From assembly GCA_900555515.1 (NCBI GenBank), contig USLO01000042.1:1-11935 (forward strand): a stretch of DNA of 11,935 bases, given 5' to 3'. Source of the stretch: an uncultured Collinsella sp. Lineage in GTDB: Bacteria; Actinomycetota; Coriobacteriia; Coriobacteriales; Coriobacteriaceae. A model generated the notes under the pieces. That model did no database searches and had not been told where the DNA came from. It saw only the letters and a list, made by a program, of their open reading frames with translations. Positions 6,113-11,935 of the stretch are shown piece by piece (the stretch's first letter is position 1; every line of letters begins with the position of its first letter). The position numbers and the translations under genes are program-made.

Positions 6113-6451
6113 CTACAGGTTCATGACGCTGGTCGTTCAACCATATGTCCCGCAAAAGGGCATACGGCCTTTAATTTGCATCAGATTCTAAACGTCACGC
6201 ATGAGAAATCAGCGAGGCCCCAAGTTAAAGCGAGAGCCGAACTCACTCACGGCGCGCTACAGCCGTGAACCCTCCAAGCCCGCCAGCCGTTCAGATGTTC
6301 TAAATGATATACAGCTTGAAACCTGGCGACTTGAATCGAAGGTCATTCCTGGGACTATCGGTAGGCAGCCTATCTGCATGCGTTGATCTATCAAATTGGC
6401 CTTGACGCCAAGGTGTATCCAGCACTCGACCGCCGTTCTTAGCACATCTCC
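6113..6451. other. Intergenic stretch with one short dispersed repeat
   Basis: Apart from the possible upstream part of the gene remnant (to about 6160) and the repeat copy at 6321-6355, I see no convincing gene. The short open frames here, including a GTG-started 62-codon frame at 6445 on the - strand, have no protein-like character and partly consist of the repeat. Confidence 0.5.
6321..6355. repeat. Dispersed palindromic repeat, copy 1
   Basis: This matches 25 of 35 bases with 7361-7395, sharing GACTTGAATC and GGTCAT with flanking CC/GG runs, in the same orientation. It lies about 100 bases beyond the stop of the leftward exonuclease gene. The stem is imperfect here and is better preserved in copy 2. 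Confidence 0.55.
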
Positions 6452-7186
6452 CTACCTCCCCTCCGCCTTCAGCTTCAGCAGCAGATCGCTCAGCTCGGGG
6501 CATTTGCTGGAAAGGCGCGTCCGGGCTCGCTCGCCCATCCCCCACCGCTGGCGGACTTCCTGGGCGCGCGGGCTCACGCGGTATTCCCCGTCCATCATCT
6601 GCTTGAGCAGCTTGGCGGTCACGCGCGCATCGGCCAGGGCACTATGGGCGTGGCCCGTCGACTCGTCGAACTCGATGCCAAACCACGTCGCCGCGTCACT
6701 CAAAGAGACGCACCCGTGGCTGCCCACGTCCATGATCGAGGTGTAAAACGCCTGCAGGTCGGCCCAGTCCGTAGGAAAAGCGGAAAGGTCGATGTGCTTT
6801 GCCTGGCACTCGGTCAAAAGCTGTCGACGATCCGTCCCGCTCCAGCAAACCACCTGGGCGGAGTAGCGACCGATCCAATCGTTGAGCCTTTTGATCACCA
6901 CATAGAGCGGATCGGCCATCGCGGTGTCCACGGCCGATATCCCCGTAAGCTCGCGGACGGGAAACGCAACGCCTTCGGTAAATTCCGTCTGCACAAACTG
7001 CGAGAACTCGCCCATCACGTTGCCGCGGTTATCGAGCTTAACCGCACCGGCCTCGATAATCTCGTTGCACAACCCGCGGCGCTGGCGCTGCCTTGGCACC
7101 GGCGCAAACTCGAAGTCGAGCACAATCTGGCGCGCAAAGTTCGTCGTATCGATAGCCGAGATACACGGCGTCTTTTCAGCTGACAC
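6452..7186 (-). CDS. DEDDh-family 3'-5' exonuclease
   Basis: The protein has 244 residues from a GTG at 7186, which is preceded by GGAGAGAGG at eight bases. The frame stays open upstream to 7300, but that extension has no binding site and no domain. Exonuclease motifs of the DnaQ-like superfamily are all present: Exo I as VLDFEF (Asp24, Glu26), Exo II with Asp119 in WSGTDRRQL, and Exo III as GHAHSALADA with His181 and Asp186, five residues apart as in the DEDDh class. The fold should bind two metal ions and remove nucleotides from a 3' end. The overall pattern resembles the ERI-1/KapD-like exonucleases acting on RNA or short DNA ends more than polymerase proofreading subunits. The C-terminal 45 residues are basic and helical. 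It stands alone, so its substrate is open. Confidence 0.88.
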   Translation of the reverse strand: MSAEKTPCISAIDTTNFARQIVLDFEFAPVPRQRQRRGLCNEIIEAGAVKLDNRGNVMGEFSQFVQTEFTEGVAFPVRELTGISAVDTAMADPLYVVIKRLNDWIGRYSAQVVCWSGTDRRQLLTECQAKHIDLSAFPTDWADLQAFYTSIMDVGSHGCVSLSDAATWFGIEFDESTGHAHSALADARVTAKLLKQMMDGEYRVSPRAQEVRQRWGMGERARTRLSSKCPELSDLLLKLKAEGR

Positions 7187-7360
7187 GGTTATGGCCTCTC
7201 TCCGTTGCTTGTCGCTTGCTACATAGGCGGCTACATTGCCGTAAGGATAGGCGCCCGTGCGGACATGAAAGTGGGGCGCAATACCATGCGCCAGGCACAC
7301 GCCATGCAGACGGCCCCAAGAGAGTTGCCCGCTCTATTCAAATGCATGAAAAAGATTTAG

Positions 7361-7395
7361 GCCCGGTGACTTGAATCAGCGGTCATCCCGGGCCC
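7361..7395. repeat. Dispersed palindromic repeat, copy 2
   Basis: GGCCCGG (7360-7366) with TGAC next to it pairs with GTCA and CCGGGCC (to 7394), giving a 7+4 bp stem with a two-base bulge. It is related to 6321-6355, so the two copies flank the exonuclease gene in direct orientation. Read leftward it is followed by AT-rich sequence ending in TCTTTTT, so it could act as a terminator on that strand. Confidence 0.6.
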
Positions 7396-7414
7396 ATCAG
7401 AGCTCGAAGAGCTC

Positions 7415-7510
7415 TTGGTTGCTTTGGTCTCGCTCCTCACGGCGCTTATCGGACTTTCCGAGGCACTTAAGCAGCGTACGAAGCAAAAGAAGAGGGGTCG
7501 ACGCCGTTAA
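7415..7510 (+). CDS. Possible small hydrophobic peptide (31 residues)
   Basis: A + strand frame open from 7370 to TAA at 7508-7510 encodes ELEELLVALVSLLTALIGL, then a basic tail ending KQKKRGRRR. One hydrophobic helix followed by a strongly basic end is the form of small holin-like or type I toxin peptides. Only a TTG at 7415 (or 7424) can serve as start, and the ribosome binding site is poor (GAAGAG), so translation is uncertain. Two hairpins follow (7494-7522 overlapping the stop, and about 7536-7568). No cognate antisense RNA can be proven. Chance is a real alternative, because GC-rich intergenic DNA often gives Leu/Ala-rich frames. Confidence 0.3.
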   Translation: MVALVSLLTALIGLSEALKQRTKQKKRGRRR

Positions 7511-7522
7511 GGCATTGACCCC
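7494..7522. other. Hairpin over the stop codon of the small peptide frame
   Basis: GGGGTC (7494-7499) pairs with GACCCC (7517-7522), and inside it GCC (7503-7505) pairs with GGC (7511-7513) around GTTAA. A second hairpin follows at about 7536-7568 (CGGC/GCCG outer pairs, CCCAG/CTTGGG inner pairs), then CGACTTTATTC. The pair may be a terminator region for the + strand. From 7570 to 7670 I see nothing further. Confidence 0.4.
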
Positions 7523-7670
7523 TTGAACTAAGTAACGGCGCTGCCCAGCTATCACCCTTGGGCTGCCGTCGACTTTATTCTACCCACGGTTGCCAGGTTT
7601 AACAAATGAATTTTCAGTAATGGACCCTCGGAGCCCGCTCGCTCAACCACCTGGCCATCGGATTAGCCGG

Positions 7671-7997
7671 ATTCTGGGACACGCCTTCCGTCCCAGGCCT
7701 CTACCGGAAAATGCGTCCCACCCTGAGGCTCGATTCCGGGACACGGTTTCCGTTTGAAGCCCCGATGGGAAAGCGTGTCCCGTTCCGAGAGCTCATTCCG
7801 GGATGCAGTTTCCGCTAGAGATGCCACCGGGAAAGCGTATCCCGTTTTGGAGCCGAATTCCGGGTCGTAGTTTCCGCCTGAGGGCCGATCCGGAAACGGC
7901 ATCCCATTCTGAAGCCGAAATCTGGAACGCACTTTCCGCCAAAGGTCGCAAAAGGAAAGCACATCCCATTCCCAGCATCAAATCAGGACGCGCTTCA
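7671..7997. repeat. 62-base tandem array, left part (five units plus a partial sixth)
   Basis: Units start at 7671, 7733, 7795, 7857 and 7919, each exactly 62 bases, with a sixth starting at 7981 and fading after about 17 bases. Each unit has a half-site of the form CGGGACACAGTTTCCG near its start and the reverse complement form CGGAAAGCGTATCCCG about 31 bases later. The array therefore alternates orientation and each unit can fold into a stem of about 14 pairs. The arrangement recalls REP/BIME elements. Fixed half-sites with diverged spacers rule against CRISPR. 62 is not a multiple of three, so the open frames across it on either strand are artefacts of composition. It abuts the 3' end of the leftward ATPase gene. 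Confidence 0.85.
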
Positions 7998-8009
7998 TTA
8001 TCCCCGCCC

Positions 8010-9389
8010 TCACATCTCGGCAAACGAGATCAGCTTGACGTCTCCCCTACTCTCTGCGGCATCCCGACATCCCTGCGTAAAGCCGCTTTTTGAGAAAAGC
8101 GCATAGCTTTTTCGTTGCCGTCTAAAGAGCTCGCTACGGTGCACGAGCTTTTGCAGCACGTCTTCGCCTACCGGTTCATTGCGCCATTTGCACTCCGCAA
8201 ACAGCGCAGTGCCGTCGCCATCGTCAACAATCAAGTCGATTTCTTCCTGCGTATGCGTGCGATTATCCGTCCCCCACCAGCGCCCGACGCTCGCCGGAAC
8301 CACATCAAGCTGGCCCGCCCGCGCGAGTTCGTACACGTATTGTCTGCATATAAGCTCAAAGACCGTACCCATGTAATCCGATACGTGTGGCTCAATGCGC
8401 TTATACGCCATCTCGGCCATATCGTTTTGAATCAGCCCGATGTTCTGCGGAACAAACTTGTACCAGAACCTAAACATCTGGTCGCTCAGCAGATACACGA
8501 CTCGCTTATTGCTCGTCTCGTTTAGGGGCAGCTCGCGCTCGACAACCCCAAGCGACGCCAGCTTATCCACATAGCTCTTAACGTTGCTCGCAGGGATTCC
8601 CGTGGAGCTCGCAATCTCCGAGATCTTCGAGCGCCCCTGAGCAATTGCTTGCACGATCGCATCATATTGCTCGGGATTGCGGCACTCTTGCATTAGCAGG
8701 TTACTCGGCTCCTCAAAGAGATAGCCCGTAGAAGTAAGAAAAAGACGTTTGATGTTGTCCTTGAGCGATGCGGCAGGATCGACTCTCTCGATATATGCAG
8801 GAATGCCGCCCGTCATACCATAGCAAACTGCAGCGTCTTCGCGACTCATGCTCTGCCACAGGCCGAGGGTCGTCGTAAAATCGAGCGGCATGATCTTAAA
8901 CTGGGCCGTACGCCTACCGTATAGTGGGCTCTCGTAGCCCAACACCTGTTCCTCCATAAACGAAAGAGACGAGCCGCATAGAATCAGCATGAGCCTAGTC
9001 TCTTTGTACAAGTGATCAATCTTGTCTTGCAGCAACGAACTGATCTCGGGATTCGATTGGGCGAGATAGGGATACTCGTCAATCACGACAATCAAACGTT
9101 CCGTGCGAGCCATGGTGGCCAATGCATCGAACGCCTCGTCAAAACTACGAAACGACACGCCTGCAGCACCAACCGAACCCGCAAGTATCGCCTGGCTAAA
9201 GCCGTGCAGGTTTGCCTCTGCATTGGTACGACGAGCTTGAAAGTAAATAGCCTTCTTGTCTTGGATGAATTCTGTGATAAGACGCGTTTTGCCCACACGA
9301 CGACGGCCGTAAATCACAGGCATCTCAAAGGAGCCCGTGCCATACAGTCGATTGAGCTCGGACATTTCCACTGTTCTTCCGATAAACAT
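8010..9389 (-). CDS. ATP-binding protein, archaeal ATPase + DUF234-type nuclease domain
   Basis: The 459-residue protein starts at ATG 9389 behind AAGGAAGG. The N-terminal STAND/AAA-like ATPase has a Walker A GRRRVGKT (residues 28-35) and a Walker B LIVVIDEYPYL (Asp104, Glu105), with a sensor-like LILCGSSLSFM (135-145). A winged helix lies at about 240-290 (KISEIASSTGIPASNVKSYV). The C-terminal domain carries E345 in FELICRQYV, then EEIDLIVDD (Asp385) and FAECKW (Glu399, Lys401), the D-ExK core of a PD-(D/E)XK nuclease. This is the standard architecture of COG1672-type ATPases, which often occur as multiple copies in gut actinobacteria, Bacteroidetes and archaea. Their role is unsettled: mobile or selfish element, defence, and DNA transactions have all been considered. 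All catalytic residues look intact. The gene is bracketed by a 62-base repeat and has a palindromic promoter, suggesting a self-contained, autoregulated cassette. Confidence 0.9.
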   Translation of the reverse strand: MFIGRTVEMSELNRLYGTGSFEMPVIYGRRRVGKTRLITEFIQDKKAIYFQARRTNAEANLHGFSQAILAGSVGAAGVSFRSFDEAFDALATMARTERLIVVIDEYPYLAQSNPEISSLLQDKIDHLYKETRLMLILCGSSLSFMEEQVLGYESPLYGRRTAQFKIMPLDFTTTLGLWQSMSREDAAVCYGMTGGIPAYIERVDPAASLKDNIKRLFLTSTGYLFEEPSNLLMQECRNPEQYDAIVQAIAQGRSKISEIASSTGIPASNVKSYVDKLASLGVVERELPLNETSNKRVVYLLSDQMFRFWYKFVPQNIGLIQNDMAEMAYKRIEPHVSDYMGTVFELICRQYVYELARAGQLDVVPASVGRWWGTDNRTHTQEEIDLIVDDGDGTALFAECKWRNEPVGEDVLQKLVHRSELFRRQRKSYALFSKSGFTQGCRDAAESRGDVKLISFAEM

Positions 9390-9404
9390 AGGGCCATCCT
9401 TCCT

Positions 9405-9460
9405 TTACGTTATAGCTAGCTATATTATACCTTCCTATAATATAGCTAGCTATAACGTAA
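9405..9460. promoter_or_regulatory. Perfect 25-bp inverted repeat with nested palindromes at the ATPase promoter
   Basis: Bases 9405-9429 are the exact reverse complement of 9436-9460, around CCTTCC. Each arm contains its own 14-base palindrome TATAGCTAGCTATA (9411-9424 and 9441-9454), and each arm supplies one TATAAT reading outward from the centre (9429-9424 on the - strand, 9436-9441 on the + strand). For the leftward ATPase gene, one nested palindrome would cover the -35 region and the other the transcript start, about 15 bases before the AAGGAAGG binding site. That is the layout of a dimer-bound autoregulatory operator. The - strand -35 hexamer is poor. The winged helix of the ATPase is a natural candidate binder. 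Confidence 0.75.
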
Positions 9461-9504
9461 TTCGACAAGCGGCGCACGTAAAAGGGGCGGTACACCACCG
9501 CACG

Positions 9505-9628
9505 TGGACCGTTCCGGAAAATGTATCCCGTTCTGGAGCCTGGTTCCGGGATACAGCTTCCGGTTGAGGACCGATCCGGAAAGCACGACCCGTTCTGAGG
9601 ATTGAATCCGGGACACAGTTTCCGCTCC
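9505..9628. repeat. 62-base tandem array, right part
   Basis: The same element as 7671-7997, in the same orientation. The end of one unit (matching from about unit position 25, i.e. 9505-9542) is followed by a full unit at 9543-9604 and the start of another at 9605 that fades after about 24 bases. The stretch from 9461 to about 9504 does not match the repeat. Confidence 0.8.
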
Positions 9629-9636
9629 AAACAAAA

Positions 9637-9658
9637 GGCCCCGACTCGCGATGGGGCC
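9637..9658 (-). terminator. Intrinsic terminator of the molybdoenzyme gene
   Basis: Read leftward, GGCCCC, a ten-base loop, GGGGCC and then TTTTGTTT form a textbook intrinsic terminator, 75 bases beyond the stop of the xanthine dehydrogenase-like gene. The bases between (9659-9733) show no gene. Confidence 0.75.
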
Positions 9659-9733
9659 GGGGCCAAAGGCGCAGCATATGCAGTTGATGTTGAGCGCGAA
9701 CAGCCCGTCAACAATGGCTGTCCGCACCCCGCC

Positions 9734-11935
9734 CTACCCGCGGTTGCGGACGCGGCTGTAGGGCGTATCCACCATGGGCAGATTTGGACGCAGCTTGCCG
9801 TCAAACGCGCGGTAGGCGTTCTGTACGGCGGGCGCCGTGGGGATCGTTGCGATCTCGCCGATGCCCTTGCCGCCATATGCCACAGGCAGTAGCTCGTCCT
9901 TCTCCACGTAAATGGCGTGGATATCCGGAATCTCGGGCGCACGGAACAGCCCGAGCGTGCCGTACCTTGCCTGGGGTACGCAGTCCTTGAGCGGCCAGTC
10001 CTCGGTAAGCGCATAGCCCATACCCATGAGCACGCCGCCTTCGATCTGACCCTGGATGGAGATGGGGTTGACTACCTTGCCGGAATCGTGCGCGGCATAG
10101 ACCTCGCTCACGCGGCCGTCATCATCCAAAATGACCACATGCGTGGCAAAGCCGTAGCAGATGTGGCTCTTGGGGTTGGGAACGTCGGCGCCCAGCTTGT
10201 CGGTCGGCTCCAGGTACACGTAGCCAAACTCGCATCCCTCGAGCGCCTTGATGGCGGCCGTGGGATCCTGAGGATGCATGCCCTGGCCGGCGACGAGCTC
10301 CTGCGTGCGCAGCTGATAAGCGCGACCGTCGTCGTACTCGATCTTGACGCCGTCGCCATGCGCGCTCACGGGAGTATCAGGTGCAGGCTTGCCGGCCTCG
10401 ATGTCAAGCATGGCATCGCGCAGCAGGAAGGCGGCACCGCGCACGGCCTCGCCGGTCACGACCGTCTGACGCGAACCAGACGTGGTGCCGGAATCGGGAG
10501 CGTTCTCGGTGGAGCACTCGCCGTTGGCAATGCAGCGAAGCGGCAGGCCGCACGCCTCGGCAACGTCCTGCAAAAAGACGGTGTTGCAGCCCTGGCCGAT
10601 GTCGGACGTGGCGGCATAGACCACGGCCACGCCGTTCTCGACGCGAATCTTGCAGCGGCCGGCATCGGGCAGGCCAACGCCCACGCCGGCGTTCTTCATG
10701 GCGCAGGCGATACCGGCGTGTCCGGGATGCGCATAGTAGGCATCCTTGACCTCGAGCAGCGTCTCCTTCAGCGCCGTGGAGCAGTCGGCAATCTGGCCGT
10801 TGGGCAAAACCTCGCCCGGCTCGATGGCGTTTCGGTAACGAATCTCCCACGGATCCAGGCCGACCTTCTCTGCCAGCAGGTCGATCAGGCTCTCGAGCGC
10901 AAACTCGGACTGGCAAACGCCAAAGCCGCGGTACGCACCGGCGGGCGGGTTGTTGGTGTAGTAGCCAAAGCCGCGAATGTCGGTATTCTGGTACTTGTAG
11001 GGGCCGACGGCATGCGTGCAGGCGCGCTCGAGCACCGGGCCGCACAGCGACGCGTAGGCGCCGGTGTCAAAGTTGATCTCGCAGTCCAGACCGGTAAAGT
11101 TGCCCTCGGCGTCGCAGCCCAGCGTAAAGGTGCCGTCCATGGCGTGGCGCTTGGGATGGAACGCGAGCGACTCGGCGCGCGTGAGTTTGCACTTCACGGG
11201 ACGCTGGAACTTATAGGCGGCGAGCGCGGCCAGATGCTGGATGGACACGTCCTCCTTGCCGCCAAAGCCGCCACCCACGAGCATGGTCTCCACAACCACG
11301 CGCTCGGGTTCGCTATCCCAGCCAAACATGTGGGCGCACTCTTTGCGCGTATCGTAGGCGCCCTGGTCGGTCGACTGTACCTTGACGCCGTTCTTGTACG
11401 GGAAGGCAACGGCGCACTCGGGCTCCAAGAAGGCATGCTCGGTAAAGGGCGTGGTAAAGCGCTGCGTCACGGTAAACGCGCTCTCTGCCAGCGCCTTGGC
11501 GGCGTCGCCGCGCGTCACGTGACGGCTCTGACACACGTTGTCCTTGAGCTCCACCGTGTTGCCGAAGGCAAAGAAGCTGTCATGCAGGCGCGGGGCATCG
11601 GCGGCCCTGGCCTCGACAATGTTGCGCACGGGCTCCAGCGGCTCGTAATCGATCTTTACGAGCTTCTTGGCCTTCTCGAGCGTCGCCTCGTCCTCGGCGA
11701 CCACCAGCACGATGGCATCGCCCACGCAGCGGGTGATATCGCCCTGGGCGATCATGACGTCCCAGTCCTGGATAAGGTGGCCGACCTGGTTGACTGGCAC
11801 GTCCTCGGCGCGCAGGATGCCCACCACGCCGGGCAGGGCCTCGGCCTTGGAAGTATCGATGGAGAGCACGCGGGCGCGCGGATACTTGGAGCGCACGGCG
11901 CTGGCATAGGTCAGGCCCGGCTGATCGAGCTCGTC
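9734..11935 (-). CDS. Xanthine dehydrogenase-like molybdopterin-binding subunit (5' end outside window)
   Basis: 733 codons are visible and the frame runs off the right edge; relatives of about 750-770 residues suggest only 20-35 residues are lost. The GTG at 11896 is internal and not the start. It is the large subunit that binds the molybdenum cofactor and hydroxylates purines such as hypoxanthine or xanthine, working with FAD and 2Fe-2S subunits that are probably encoded further right. Numbering from the edge: GGGFGGKE with Glu228 (equivalent to bovine Glu802), AYRGFG with Arg336 (Arg880), IGQGCN near 446-451 for cofactor binding, TTSGSRQT near 484-491, and GGKGIGE with the catalytic Glu694 (Glu1261). 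Having both purine-binding residues favours xanthine dehydrogenase over aldehyde or CO dehydrogenase relatives. Codon use is GC-rich and native. It is cytoplasmic. Confidence 0.92.
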   Translation of the reverse strand, partial: DELDQPGLTYASAVRSKYPRARVLSIDTSKAEALPGVVGILRAEDVPVNQVGHLIQDWDVMIAQGDITRCVGDAIVLVVAEDEATLEKAKKLVKIDYEPLEPVRNIVEARAADAPRLHDSFFAFGNTVELKDNVCQSRHVTRGDAAKALAESAFTVTQRFTTPFTEHAFLEPECAVAFPYKNGVKVQSTDQGAYDTRKECAHMFGWDSEPERVVVETMLVGGGFGGKEDVSIQHLAALAAYKFQRPVKCKLTRAESLAFHPKRHAMDGTFTLGCDAEGNFTGLDCEINFDTGAYASLCGPVLERACTHAVGPYKYQNTDIRGFGYYTNNPPAGAYRGFGVCQSEFALESLIDLLAEKVGLDPWEIRYRNAIEPGEVLPNGQIADCSTALKETLLEVKDAYYAHPGHAGIACAMKNAGVGVGLPDAGRCKIRVENGVAVVYAATSDIGQGCNTVFLQDVAEACGLPLRCIANGECSTENAPDSGTTSGSRQTVVTGEAVRGAAFLLRDAMLDIEAGKPAPDTPVSAHGDGVKIEYDDGRAYQLRTQELVAGQGMHPQDPTAAIKALEGCEFGYVYLEPTDKLGADVPNPKSHICYGFATHVVILDDDGRVSEVYAAHDSGKVVNPISIQGQIEGGVLMGMGYALTEDWPLKDCVPQARYGTLGLFRAPEIPDIHAIYVEKDELLPVAYGGKGIGEIATIPTAPAVQNAYRAFDGKLRPNLPMVDTPYSRVRNRG

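Noticed and set aside
5912..6268. 118-codon + strand frame downstream of the methylase
   Set aside because: It has no ribosome binding site, and the overlapping - strand stretch has a more protein-like composition. Not excluded, but less likely.
7671..7997. CRISPR array
   Set aside because: There is no constant repeat with unique spacers: short half-sites alternate in orientation, the unit length is fixed at 62, and no cas genes are present.
7663..8023. Open - strand frames of 99 and 76 codons across the 62-base array
   Set aside because: The repeat unit is not a multiple of three and the frames read the same repeat in different phases; they are open only because the repeat lacks stops. No binding sites.
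8115..8525. 136-codon + strand frame inside the ATPase gene
   Set aside because: It is antisense to the conserved winged-helix and nuclease regions of the ATPase, without a binding site.

Overview
The window reads like a chromosomal accessory region of a high-GC gut actinobacterium of the Coriobacteriia, most likely Collinsella or a close relative. This is an inference from three things: the GC-rich codon use of the flanking genes, the gene types (YheO/DauR-type regulator, purine-hydroxylase-type molybdoenzyme, DUF234-type ATPase) and the short intergenic palindromic repeats. No rRNA, tRNA or CRISPR array was found.

Left part (1-2550, all + strand). The window opens inside a YheO-like PAS/helix-turn-helix regulator. 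An Ala/Pro-rich protein with one C-terminal membrane segment follows, then an unrecognised 140-residue protein. About 400 bases separate the last two genes. They hold a candidate promoter, four imperfect copies of a CACTTTTCCG-headed repeat, a strong hairpin, and a leader that can fold into several stems closing over the ribosome binding site of the 140-residue gene.

Restriction-modification island (2750-5900). A C-5 cytosine methyltransferase reads rightward. Divergent from it are a small XRE-type regulator and, overlapping that by 8 bases, a 549-residue protein of unknown family. This is the layout of controller-regulated type II systems such as PvuII, so the large protein is the candidate endonuclease. 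A perfect 27-base palindrome between the divergent genes is the candidate controller operator. A strong hairpin ends the leftward pair. A gene remnant lies just beyond the methyltransferase.

Right part (6450-9730, mostly - strand). It contains a DEDDh 3'-5' exonuclease, a possible tiny hydrophobic peptide gene on the + strand, and an ATPase with a C-terminal PD-(D/E)XK-like nuclease domain (archaeal ATPase/DUF234 type). The ATPase gene has a remarkable nested palindrome at its promoter. On both sides of it lies the same 62-base tandem repeat, built of alternating inverted half-sites. The left array breaks off early in a unit and the right array resumes about half a unit further on, as if the ATPase cassette had inserted into one older array.

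Right edge (9734-11935, - strand). The large molybdopterin subunit of a xanthine dehydrogenase-like enzyme runs off the window. It has the substrate-binding and catalytic residues of purine hydroxylases and a clear intrinsic terminator downstream.

The most interesting targets are the unclassified endonuclease candidate, the ATPase cassette splitting a palindromic array, and the structured leader before the 140-residue gene.
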